Source: Colius striatus (Eukaryota; Chordata; Aves; Coliiformes; Coliidae). Taken from it: a DNA stretch of 64,000 bases. A program made the position numbers and the translations under genes. Positions 21,657-32,500 of this stretch are shown one piece after another. The notes under the pieces were generated by a model, which ran no database searches, was not told the DNA's origin, and saw only the letters and a list, made by a program, of their open reading frames with translations. The DNA lies in the NCBI RefSeq assembly GCF_028858725.1, contig NC_084764.1, positions 21,255,501 to 21,319,500 on the forward strand. Direction: 5' to 3'. The first letter of the stretch is position 1. Each line of letters begins with the position of its first letter.

Positions 21657-24600
21657 CTATGAAATGGGAACTCAAACAGTGAGCATTTACAGCTGGGGCC
21701 TCCCCGTAACACGCAAGTTGAAGTTCATGGCTGACACTCCTAATGAGAACAAGAGGACAATGAAGCCCTCCTCCAAATGTTTTGCCATCCATACGATACA
21801 GTATCAAAACGAACTACTAGGACAGTGCCCTACACCTCTCAGAGCCAGAGCTCACCTTTTCCTGCTTCTGGTTAGATTTATTTTAATTCCCCCTTCTGTT
21901 CTCCTGCTTCTACTGCGTGCCGGTTTTACCAGAATAGCATACTTGTGTCTGTTTCCTGCCTCTGACAATCAGACTGAGAATATGTGTAAAAAAGGGTTGT
22001 GAGAAATTCTGGAAGCATGTAATTAGTAAGCACTGGTGACAATTTAATAAATGGGAGAGGACCTGTGACATGGCTTCACATCAACTTGTCTTCATAAAAC
22101 TGAAAACCAGGCATCCTGGACAAAGGTTGGACTCAATGATCTTAAAGATATCTTCTAGCCCAAACGATTCTATGATTCTAAGGATAAGGCCAATGGCATC
22201 CTGGGATGCATCAAGAAGAGTGTGGCCAGCAGGTCAAGGGAAGTTCTTCTCCCCTCTCTACGCTGCCCTGGTGAGGCCTCAGCTGGAGTCCTGTGTCCAG
22301 TTCTGGGCTCCTCAGCTCCAGAGAGACAGAGAACTTCTGGAGAGAGTCCAGCACAGGGCCACCAAGATGATCAGAGGAAAGGCTGCGGGAACTGGGGCTG
22401 TTTAGTCTGGAGGAGACTGAGGGGAGATCTTATTAACATTTACAAATATCTAAAGGGTGGGTGTCAGGAGGTTGGGACATCCCTTTTTTCTATAGTTGCT
22501 AGCAACAGGACAACGGGTAATGGGATGAAGCTGGAACACAAAAAGTTCCACTTAAATATAAGAAAAAACTATTTCACTGTTCAGGTGAGGGAGCCCTGGC
22601 ACAGGCTGCCCAGAGGGGTTGTGGAGTCTCCTTCCTTGGAGGTCTTCAAGACCCACCTGGACATGTTCCTATGCGACCTGATCTAGGTGAACCTGCTTCT
22701 GCAGGGGGGTTGGACCAGATGATCTCTAAAGGTCCCTTCCACCCCTACCATTCTATGATTAGAGTGTTCCCTATGGAAGGATAGAAATATTCACAGAAGA
22801 GTGAATTCTGACTACCTGTCAAACAAAAAATCTTGGGAATATTTATCATATCCGTGTGTTCTCTGCCTGTATTAACCATTCATCTGAACAGAAAGTCTGA
22901 CACGGGAGGGCACTTTCTATTGAGAAATATTAAATCAGCATTCTGCCAATGTGTTACCACCATGTCTCTAACCAGGTATCCCCCCTGCAAGGAAATAGAA
23001 CTGAAAGAGAAAACCCTGGGGAAAAGATACAAAAAGATACTATAAAGTATCTACACCTCTAGTGTAGTGGAGATTTGCAGCTGGTATTGTGTGATGGATG
23101 AGATGTGCTGAACCTGACCCCAGCTCCCAGAGCTTGTAGGTGACAGAAGCGACATCACTGTCTTGAATGTTTTTCTGGCAGCACTAGAGGTACAAAGAAA
23201 AAGTGCTCAACTGGAGGAGGGTCTACAGACAAAAGTTAAAAATGCCTTGACTGTAGGCTGCAGTATTCAGGTGCAGAATAGGTATTCATATCATTCCTGG
23301 CGTGAAAAAACCTTGAATTTGATCAGACCATGTATTTTAACTGTGGTATATCCACGGCACTGGAAAGCTTTGCAAGCAAGAAGTAAGTATCAGTGTTTTT
23401 TCAAGCGGTGGGAAGGAATTTAATTACATGTGTTTGGTCCTCCCACGTGTTATTTTGAGTGTAGTCAGGAGCCTACGAAACCCTTTGCAACTTCATATCT
23501 GTGAATTAACTTGAGACGATTTCTTCATGCCTGTCTTAAATGAAAGACAATGTATTCTGTCAGCCAGAAACACTCTGGAACAGTTACCTTGGCGACCTGT
23601 TCAAAGAGGTATGGTCTGTTCTTGACTCGCAGCTGCATTTCTTCCAACTCTTTTCTGTATTCCTTTGTTCTCTCTCTCATAATTTGCCTGAAATGGAAAA
23701 GTTGCCTGTCTAATAGAGGTTCCCTCTGACTGTAGCTGATCAGGAATGAGGAATTCTCAGTAACTGCTTCATCCTTTAAATAGCTCTGGTAATTCTATTC
23801 CAGATGCTAGGCAAAAAAATCCTATTGCTGCAAGTTATGGAGCCACCAGCAAATCTCTACTACTGGGCTGTTTGGCAGAGAACCTCGTCTCGTGTGCTTT
23901 ACCAAATTATACATTCCAGTTGGCATGCTTGTACAAGTTAGTTTCTACAAATGTTAATCTAAAGGAAGCTGGTTTGTGTGGAAGGAGTAATGTACAATTG
24001 TTAAGAAATCCAAATGAATGTGGAAAGGGTATGACAACCCAAAAAAGTTAGGCTAGGAAAGTTCTTAAGACTCAATTTGTCCTAAAGGACTAACTGATGA
24101 TCCCTAGTTAGTAGAGGAAATGGTGCAGAATAGGATACTGACCGGTTCTGTTTCAGCTTTTCCTTGTGTGTTTCCTCCAGACTTTTATGTGGGTCCAGGG
24201 CTTTTGCTCGGCTGTTCACTGACTTTCGCATAGCCTGACATTTCTTTTTCTGTTTTTCCAGCCAATAAATTCCTTCTTTGTCCCCTTCCTTTTTATCTTG
24301 GTGGTATCTGTATAGAAAAAAGTTACTAATGATCTCACCTAAGAGTGCCAGGCTACATGCTAGTCGGTAATTACACTTCTCTCTAAGGAGAAAAGCAAAA
24401 TTTCAGACATGGGAGTATGTGGCTTCCAAATCAACTGGGACTAAGGGCAAGAATTAGGAAAGAAAGAAAATAGAGAAACATTTAGGAAACGTATTGTAGA
24501 TGTAGTTGATGTGATGAGGGAAAACAGTATCTTTTTTTCCCCCATTTTGGGCGTTAGTTGGCATATGGTCTTGTAGACAAACTTTTCTACTTACCTAATA

Positions 24601-27600
24601 GCAGATTCTTTTTTTCTAGTAGCATCTGTGATATGCACTGGAAGGGTGTTGGTAGAGAGGGAGGAAAGAGCAGTCAGAGAATGACTTTTTTTCATTGAAA
24701 CCTTGGAAAGTTGCTGAGAATCCTGAAAAAAAGGGAACTTCGTTCAGCGTATTGTTCACAGTACAGAATCTCCTCTGTTCTTTGTCTGCCAAAGAGAATG
24801 GGTGGCATATGTGGGCAATGCGCTCATCTGTCCCTCTTCTGGCAGTGGGGATTTACATGAGGAGAGGCTGAGAGATGAGAGGAAGGAGACATGATCAGGA
24901 AGATGGAAAGGTAGCTGAGTCTTAGCTGTCATAGTTCATCTCTTTGTGTAGGATTTTGTCCTCTGGTTTGTCCTAGAATTCTGCAGTATTCCCAAGACAA
25001 AGGCAGAGGTCCCAGGACATTAATCATCTATAACTAAATGCTTGTAATAACTTCAAGAAGCTGCTACCTTGATTGGAGAAAGCAGTGCTACAGAAATATC
25101 CAGGCATCTCACCTTTATCTTTTCATTGGCCTGCCTCTGCCTGCCACGGAGATTGGAGGTTCTTAGCTTGAACGGCTTATTACGAGTTGCCTCTTTGATT
25201 TCTTGTCTCTTTAGTGCTTCCCTCTGAAAGGCCCAGTAAAGTCCTTCAAAATCCGGTACTGTTGGATTAATCCTCGGCTTGAAGCTGAAACTGTTGTCCT
25301 GCAAGAAGCTGAGTCTCTCCCGCTTGGTATTAGCAGCAGCTCGGGCCTGGGGCTCCCTCCGAGGGCTGCTGGTGTCTATGGGAGCTGCGGAGCTCTGGAG
25401 CAGATCCTTCGCTCTCATCTGAATGCGGATTTCTCTGCAGAGCTCAGCTTCTAACACACCAAAAACAAAGCAGTGAGATGAATATGAGCGACAGAAAAGG
25501 CTGTGAAATTGCTACTGCCTAGCTCTCAACTTCTCTTTATGATGGCAGCTACACACATAGGAGAGACCAGTCACCCTGTGTTCTCTTTCTCCACTGTCCA
25601 GCCTCTCTCCCCTCTGCCTCCCATGGAAGAAAAGTTCAAAGATACCGTAAAAACAGTCTCTTTCTTAGGCATTAACCTCTAGTTATCTCTTTCACTTATC
25701 AGAGTGAGCTACTGAACAGGCCTTCCCCTATTCATATTCTTAGGGGTACCAGATAACTCGTGCTCCTTCTCTTGCAGAAGTTTTGTGTTAATCAAGGGTC
25801 TACTTCTCATGGGGGACTTTATGTCATTATGTGGGCCCTGTGATCCAAGTGGGCTGTTCAATTGTAATGGATGATGGCTTTTCTGTGTAATATACAGCAA
25901 TGTTTGTCTCTCTTGGAAAAGATTTTAAGTAAGGAGCGTGTGGTGGATAGATCATGTCTTGTGACTTCTGTGACAAACTTCCCATAGAAAGAGTGTTTCA
26001 GGATACAGCATCATAGCAAGTCCTTTCCTGTGCAGCACTAAATATTTGTGGAAATGCAGACAAACGTTGGCTGTGGGTTGCTTTTTTGCCTTTTGCTGTT
26101 TGCAAAATAAGACTCTTTTTTGAGTCTATTCATGTTTGCATAGATTGACATCCTCCCTTCTCATACACCAGACAGAAACAGAACAAAGGCTTGTCCTTTG
26201 CTGTCTTTTAGGTTCTTAATCCGTTCAGTTTAGTACATCACAACAGAACATTTCCTGATGCAAACTGAACTGGTGTATAATCAAGCAGAAATCAAAGGGA
26301 AATAGTAAAAGAAAAAAAAAAGGAAGGGGTGAGAAAATCAATAATAATTACCAAGGGCTGGTTTAGTTCCTACATTCAAGCGTGAAGTCTCTATTGCTTA
26401 CTTAGAACTTCGAACTCTCAGGGCTTAAGCTATCTGAAGGAAAGTGAACATCAGGAAAATTTCCTTGGCTGTCTCTCTCACTAGAAGGGTCCTGGCACTC
26501 ACCTCCCATGTTTTAGCACTTAAGGCGGAGAGCAAGCAGGAAGGTAATTGAGACCATCAGAGAATGGCAGGAGAGGCTGGACTGCCGTACTGTCACTTAA
26601 CTGCTGAACTAATTGCCTGATTTGGGCTCAGGAAATATTTTGCTCTTAGGGGTTCTGTGCAGTACAGATCAGCAGGGTGGGAGTAAACTTGTCAGTGCCA
26701 GGAACTGCACAGACCTTGGGCACTTCTGGCACTGCGTCTGTCTTCACGTTTGTGCCACAAATCATCTAAATCCCTTGAGCATAACCAAAGGTATGGAATC
26801 CAGTGCAGGGAAAGATTCCCAAACTGTCATGGTCTGCAGCAAGAGGGGAATGGAAATCTGTCTGAAGAGCTCAATGTAGCTGCATGTGCTGGGAAGTGGT
26901 ACAAGTGCTGCTGCTGACGCTGATATAGGAGTATTAAGTTTAGGAGACTCTACTGTAAAAGGGTATCTGGACAAAATGTAATGACTAGGGATAAAACAGG
27001 ATCCTAGACAACACCTGGGGAGGTAATGATATTGTCTTTATACTCCAAGTAATGCCCTATGGGCCGTGATCCTACCTCCCAGCAAGGAGACAAGCAGGGA
27101 GTCCTGTTTACAGGAAGAGCCCTAGCATTTTACCTTTGAGTTTATCTCCAAGAAGTGAGTCATAAGTAGATTTAGGAACTTTTTTACTGGCTTGCTTCTG
27201 TTTGGAGCACTCATTTGGGGTTGCTGCTGCCAGGAACTTTTGTCTGATAGCTTCTTTCTTTTTCTCTTCCTTCTCCAGGAAACTGAAGGGCCGCTGGGTT
27301 GAAAGTAGCAGCTCCTTTCTTTTCTGTGTTGCTATTTGCCTGCGAATCTCATTCTGCTCCATTAACTCCTGATAAAGGGGCAGAAATACATGGGCAGGTA
27401 CAGGCTGTGCCCGGAATTGTTTGAGACATTCAGCTTCATCCTGGCTTGGCCTTGTGTCTCTCTGTTCATCTAGTTTGAGAAACATGTATGACTTCATCAA
27501 CTGGGACTTTTTGCGAGCTTCCCGTAGTGTCATTTGGAAAGGCTGAGGGACGGTGATGGAAGGAATCCAGGGAGATGAAGCACTTTTTGGCCTCAGCCGG

Positions 27601-28990
27601 GATTTAGGAAACCACTGAGGCTTTGGCTGGTCCCAGGTACTGTCCGAGGTGAGGTCGGTCAAAGAACTGGACTGCCTTTTGTTACCAGATGTACGACTAA
27701 GACAAAGACATTATGAAGGGGACATAAGTGACATTATTAAAAAATGGAGTTAAAAGAAGGGAGACACTGCTGACTGAGAAAGACACCATAGGCTGAGCTA
27801 TTCCTTAAGAGACACGCCTAGGGCTTATCGTTCTCAGGCTCTGCATTTTGCTTTTGATACCAAAGTTCTTGAGCGGAGCTTTGCTTTGTTTCTATGTATA
27901 AAATGGTGGTTATGCTTCCTTAGCTTTGTAATGCAACTTACTGTGCTGCTAGCACTCTGTTGCCAGAAGGGCCACAAGTAAACCAGAAAGTCCAACTTTA
28001 GGGTAGCCACTCCACATAAGAGGAACAACTCAGGAAAAGCAATAAATTAGACACACGGATGCACAAGTCATTAACAAGCAGTACCAAACTCCAGCATTTC
28101 TAAGATGCTGATTGAAGGGCCATGAAAGGAACTGCCTCAGTGCAACTCAGAGGTTCAGCTGGAAACTTTATAATTGGTAAGATGATGATATAATTGATAA
28201 TAAGAAAAACACCCAAGTCTATTCTGGGTCTCAGTGAAATAGCAGATTTCTCAAAGGATGTTTAAGGGTGATTGTGAAACTGAGTAAAACTTGAGATGTT
28301 TATGAAAGGAATAAATGCCAGTAAAAGGTACGATCAAGGTGTGGATCAGGGTGGACCAAACATAGGAAAATGAGGAAAAGTGGAGAGCCAGAAGGTGCTG
28401 AGTGTGTAAACAAGCTCCTGGCAAATGCACTTGCCTGGTGATGCTGCAGTTTGTTCTTTACTACTATTTCCTTTGTGAGAGCATGTGAGCGTGATCTGCT
28501 AATGAACTTCAAGCTGGACTAACCACAATGAAAAACAAGAGGTCTGAGAGCTACCCCTTGGAGAGACCACAGCTCTGAAAACTGGACACTGGACAGAAAC
28601 ATGTGTGATCTCCTACCTGGATTTTTAGCTGATTGCAGGAATGGGATTGGCACTGTTCACGTGTCATGTGAATGCTGCTATGTGGGCACCTCCAGCCTCA
28701 CCCTCCCATCGGTGAATACATTCGTGGCTAGCGTTTTGGGACTTGGCATGTGCGTCTCGGAGTCTCACGCTCCTCCTCGTTCCTGGTCAGAAGCAGCAGG
28801 AATCCACCGCCCGCTGCCCGCCACCATTCTATCATCTTTACCTGAGAGCTTCCCGCAGCTTGTCACGCAGAACCGCCGCCTCCCGCCTGAAACCCTCCAG
28901 CTCCTCCTCCTCTTCGGACGTGCCGAGCTCTTCCCATAGCTCTGCCCGGTACGGTACGCTCCGTTCTAACGGAGACCGCCGGCCTCCCAT
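21522..28990 (-). CDS. FAM161B: FAM161B, UPF0564-domain protein (seven coding exons)
   Basis: Minus-strand join of 28990-28842, 27696-27134, 25450-25113, 24722-24595, 24307-24143, 23687-23588 and 21656-21522 gives 525 residues with consistent phases. Human is roughly 650, and the avian protein lacks most of the human N-terminal acidic region. Conserved landmarks are [105 protein letters not shown] and [10 protein letters not shown]. The protein is rich in K, R, E and Q with heptad-like helical stretches. It belongs to the UPF0564 family with FAM161A, a ciliary/centrosomal microtubule-binding protein mutated in human retinal degeneration. A centriolar role for FAM161B is inferred from that paralog. 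The start ATG has G at -3 and G at +4. It is transcribed away from COQ6 from a shared CpG island. Confidence 0.95.
22118..22180 (+). repeat. CR1 3' tail remnant
   Basis: 'ggttggactcaatgatctta', then 'tctagcccaaacgattctat' and ATTCTATGATTCT: the end of one CR1, immediately followed by the body of another at 22181. In the last FAM161B intron, antisense to the gene. Confidence 0.85.
22181..22760 (+). repeat. CR1 LINE 3' end, young copy
   Basis: Covers the C-terminal part of ORF2 through the tail. Recognisable are 'tgggctcctcagctcca', [51 protein letters not shown], and a tail ending ATTCTATGATT. It nearly matches 56353-56741. It is 5'-truncated, as usual for CR1. Confidence 0.95.
22765..23587. 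other. Rest of FAM161B last intron
   Basis: No exon or repeat recognised between the CR1 pair and the previous FAM161B exon. Confidence 0.6.
23588..23687 (-). CDS. FAM161B: FAM161B coding exon 6
   Basis: Encodes [18 protein letters not shown] and [10 protein letters not shown], which match the human C-terminal helical region. Donor GTAACT, ending in phase 0. Confidence 0.95.
24143..24307 (-). CDS. FAM161B: FAM161B coding exon 5
   Basis: Encodes [20 protein letters not shown], then [13 protein letters not shown], corresponding to human IQWLEIHKKKSQAMSKSV and DPHKSLEE. Acceptor 'ctatacag', donor GTCAGT. Confidence 0.95.
24595..24722 (-). CDS. FAM161B: FAM161B coding exon 4
   Basis: Encodes [20 protein letters not shown] followed by TRKKESAIR, matching human [20 protein letters not shown]. 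Phase 0 in, phase 2 out, GTAAGT donor. Confidence 0.95.
25113..25450 (-). CDS. FAM161B: FAM161B coding exon 3
   Basis: Encodes [15 protein letters not shown], a variable serine/arginine stretch, then [20 protein letters not shown] and [16 protein letters not shown], core signatures of the UPF0564 family. Ends in phase 0 at GTGAG. Confidence 0.96.
25451..27133. other. FAM161B intron 2
   Basis: No exon or repeat recognised. The small open frames near 25.7 and 26.6 kb do not resemble FAM161B. Confidence 0.6.
27134..27696 (-). CDS. FAM161B: FAM161B coding exon 2 (largest)
   Basis: 563 bases encoding [50 protein letters not shown] and [20 protein letters not shown], closely parallel to human. 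The first base completes the Ser codon begun in exon 1, which confirms the junction. Confidence 0.97.
28842..28990 (-). CDS. FAM161B: FAM161B coding exon 1
   Basis: ATG on the minus strand at 28990-28988, then [20 protein letters not shown], an acidic EEEEE run and [14 protein letters not shown]. The donor is CAG|GTAAAG with phase 2, fitting exon 2. This N-terminus is much shorter than the human one. Intron 1 (27697-28841) shows nothing else. Confidence 0.85.
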
Positions 28991-29111
28991 CCCCAGCGGC
29001 GGCAGACGAAGGAGTTAATCCCGTTACTGCCCGAGGGGCGACGGTGTCACCTGGAAGAAAACGATAATAACAAGTTGTCGTCTCGGGAGTGCGATCCCAA
29101 CCTCCGTGCCT

Positions 29112-29163
29112 GGCCCCGGCGCTGCCGGTGCTACCTCGGCCCCGGCGCTGCCGGTGCTACCTC
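29112..29163. repeat. Perfect 26-bp GC-rich tandem duplication
   Basis: Two identical adjacent copies (29112-29137 and 29138-29163), each starting 'ggccccggcgctgccggtgc', in the FAM161B-proximal side of the promoter. Confidence 0.95.
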
Positions 29164-29240
29164 AGCCCCGGCACCGGGAGCGCCGAAGCCGGGCCGCTGC
29201 CCTCACCTGCCGCCTCGGCCCTCCAACAACACGGCTCCAG

Positions 29241-29325
29241 CCAATCAGCGCTCTAGGCGCGCCGTTTTGGCCGGAAGCAACCAATCAGACTCCCAACTGC
29301 ACCGCAGCTGCCGCTCGCTCATTGG
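29241..29325. promoter_or_regulatory. Three CCAAT boxes at 40-base spacing
   Basis: CCAAT starts at 29241 and 29281, and the inverted form ATTGG at 29321. The first two sit in CCAATCAG and the third in CATTGGTG. NF-Y is the expected binder. Binding is inferred. Confidence 0.75.
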
Positions 29326-29412
29326 TGATCGAGGAGAAGTGCCCGCCCCCAGGCAGCGTTGCCGTGGTTTCGCGGCGCGACTTCCGTAGTGACGGTCGTC
29401 AGTTCCGCAGTA

Positions 29413-29581
29413 ATGGCGGCGCCCTGTGGCTGGCGGCTGTTGGCCCCGTTCGGCCGGCGGCCGTGGGCCCGCCCGCGGGCTCCGCTCCGATCTGTCGCCG
29501 CCAGCGCCACCGCCCCCCCGCTCTATGATGTGGTGGTGTCGGGCGGGGGTATGGTTGGGAGCGCCATGGCCGCCGCGCTGG
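29413..29581 (+). CDS. COQ6: COQ6 exon 1
   Basis: Presequence plus the Rossmann FAD motif [14 protein letters not shown]. Ends in phase 1 at GTAAGG. Confidence 0.97.
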
Positions 29582-32500
29582 GTAAGGCTGTGGGCTTCTC
29601 GCCCGCTCCGGCCCCCCGCCCCCGCGGGAGCTGCGATCACGGCTGCCCGACGGTGTTCTGTCCTTCCCGCCCCGATGCCGTGAGCTCTTGGGGCCTCCCG
29701 CAGCTTATTCTGCGACTTCTGCGACTCGCGGATCTCGTGTCTCGCGAGTTACACGAAAAACTTCAAACTGGGAGCTTTCCCAAATCCTTCCTGATTCAGT
29801 GTGTGGAGTAGCGGGTACCACCTTAATTATTAATCCACGTTGTTGGTAGCGTGAGATAACTATGCAGTTACCTATTTGGATCTTAACGTTCAATATCCCC
29901 TCGTGGAATTTCTGGATTCCTGTATCCTGTGGTGACAGCACTCTGTAAAATTCACTTAAAGCAGTTTGTATGGCTGGTCGTTATGATGAGCCTTGTCACG
30001 TTTATGTGTATGCATATGTGTGTTAATGTAGCCATTACTTTGAATTCTATAGGCTGTTCAGAGTGTTTCTTTCACTAGAGCTCAGTTGGGTACCACTGCA
30101 GATCATTGCTCTGCTCAATGTAGGCATGTCCCCAGTGCCCGTCCATAGCTCAGGGCTCTTACGGATTCAAGTCTCTTCTTGCTTGCTGACATCTGTATTT
30201 TTCCAGCACAACAAAGCTATTGGATGGCATTAAGATTATTGAGGAAGGGGAAGCCTCTTAGTTATCTAAAGAGAGGTCCTAAAGTTCAGTCCCACAAGCC
30301 TGGTGCAAGTGATGCAAATTGGTTGTTTTTTTTTAATTTTCCCAAAACAGTCTTCCCCACATGTGACATGTTTCTGTGCACGAGATACTCACAGCATCTT
30401 TTAAAAACTTATGCTTTAGTCAGGAACTGCTTTGACTGGCCCTAAAGTACCAATTTGTGCTTGGTTTGTCTCACTAGAGATCCTCAGAGTACTGGCTGCT
30501 GCTTTATTTGCAACATTAATTCAGAAGGGTGTAATAGTGAGGGAAACTGAAAGAAAAGAGTGTAAAGAGCAAAAGAGCAAAGATCCTAAGCAATAAGTGC
30601 TTTGCAAGTCTAAGTATGCTTGCAAACTTGTCATTGTTCTGCTTGTAAGACCATGTGAAATTGAGACAGCATAAGGATCCCCTCCAGCAGCGATACCTGA
30701 GGCTAATGTGCAGCTTTGGGACCGTGCAAGAGATGAGGTTACATTGTGCATAATCTAGAAAATGTGTTCAGCATACTGCTGTTGTTAGGACTGCTGTGAG
30801 AGCAAACTCTGGCTGGTACAAGGACACCATTTCTGGACTGAGTACCTTCTGCAGCTGTAGCAGTTGGAAGAAACGTGCGAGAGTCGTTCAGTTGTAGAGG
30901 GATTTTACTTGAGGCATTTCTTCATTTTGGTTTTTCAGTTCTCTTGAACTGAAAGTTGAAGTCTATAAACTGCCTGTCAGAATAGAAGGATAAAGGAAAC
31001 ATTAATGTAGTTGCTAAATACCATAGAAGATTTTGTTTGATCTTGTGTTCCAGTAGTTGGATTTATGTTTAAGCTCTGAAAAAATGTTTTCTGTCTGTGG
31101 AATAATCGTTGCAGATTTGACTCATGCTTCAGTACGGAACTTTCATAATACAATAGTCACAAACTTGTACAAAATTGTAAAGCTTTGTACAACAAAAAAA
31201 AGTTTCATCCTTGTTTTAACTGCAAAAGAGTCATCCATCTCAGTAACAGCATTTATAGTCATCACCTGCCTGATCAAAACCTGTACTGAAAATGCATTTC
31301 TTACTAAGTTTTGCATCTACTCTATCTTATTACAAAAATGCTTAGTGGTTACTGATACAGAAATAAGAACTGAGATTTTTTGGCAGAAGCATTGTAACAA
31401 AGCACGTGTTTGCTTGTTTTAGGGCATGATATCCACTTCCATGGTAAGAAGATTGCTTTGCTGGAAGCTGGTCCTAGGAAAGAATATGATTGCATGCCAG
31501 ACACGTACAGTAACAGGGTCAGTTCCATCTCCCCAGGATCAGCAACCCTCCTAAGCAGTAAGTAGGATTTCTGTTGCTTGCATTTTTAACAGTATATTTG
31601 AGCTGTTTTCATTTTGTTTAAACAAAACTCCTTTGAGCATGTGCTGCCTTCATCCTCAACTCAGTGGAATTCTTTGCCTTTGTCTCTTGGCATTCTGTAT
31701 CATTCTGTAAGCTGAGTTGTGGTGATTAAATCGGGCTTCTCTTAGTGACAGGAATCTGTGTTCTGGTGTCTTGGTCTGATTTGTTACATAAATCTTTGTG
31801 ACACTAGGCTAGTGAAAGGTTATTAGGTGCTCTCTACAGCGTCTGGAATATTCTGTTCACAAAAGCAGCACTGCCTAGTGCTCAGAAGTCTTCTGATTCA
31901 TATCTATTTTAAAGGGACATTAGATCCTTGATTCCTTATGGAGAAGGAAATGTTGTAAACAGTGATGGCCGTGCCTGTCTGCGTGCTTATTCAGTGACAG
32001 GATGGTGAGAGTTGTCTGTTAAGTCACAGTGATCACGGAAAGCTCTTGTTTCTTTTCTACTGGTTTGTGTTAACAGTGAAATAATGTGATGCTGGAGCTG
32101 TGAGAGTATTGGGGCAGACCTGGTTCTGTCTGGGAGTGGTGCAAGCAGAGCTGGGCATTGATGGGGAGCGAGGAGAAGAGCATGGAGTGAGCTTCAGTTT
32201 TGTTTGAGTCTCAGTGTCACGTGTGAACCTGTATCTCCATGCATTTGTGTTCCTTTTGTTTTTTAGGTTTTGGTGCCTGGGATCATGTCTGCAGACTGAG
32301 ACTCAAACCCTTCCGGCGGATGCAGGTGCCTTCCTTAGGGCTGCAAATGTACAATGTGCCCGTCCACCATCAATTATTAGAAGTACTGGCATTAATGATC
32401 CAAAGGTTTTTGTTTTTGGCAAAGGGCGGGTCATACTTGTGATGATTCATGTTACTTTTTTGGGGGTGGCAGTCTGCTCAGAAATACCTGTCCTCAGAGT

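Larger units (their letters stand above)
28991..29412. promoter_or_regulatory. Bidirectional promoter of FAM161B (-) and COQ6 (+)
   Basis: The two start codons are divergent and 422 bases apart, so both genes must start transcription in or near this gap. There is no TATA box near either start. Visible elements are three CCAAT boxes, ETS-type CCGGAAG at 29271-29277 and CTTCCG at 29381-29386, and a YY1-like AATGGCGGC over the COQ6 ATG. Confidence 0.85.
28860..29640. other. CpG island over the FAM161B/COQ6 head-to-head start
   Basis: A sharp rise in G, C and CpG compared with the flanking AT-rich sequence, covering FAM161B exon 1, the 422-base intergenic gap and COQ6 exon 1. Confidence 0.9.

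Noticed and set aside
22222-22686. 154-codon open frame
   Set aside because: It is the C-terminal end of CR1 ORF2 text in a truncated LINE, not a host gene.
28601-29018. Plus-strand open frames over the FAM161B first exon
   Set aside because: Shadows of the CpG island. The minus-strand reading gives a start codon and a phase that fits FAM161B exon 2.
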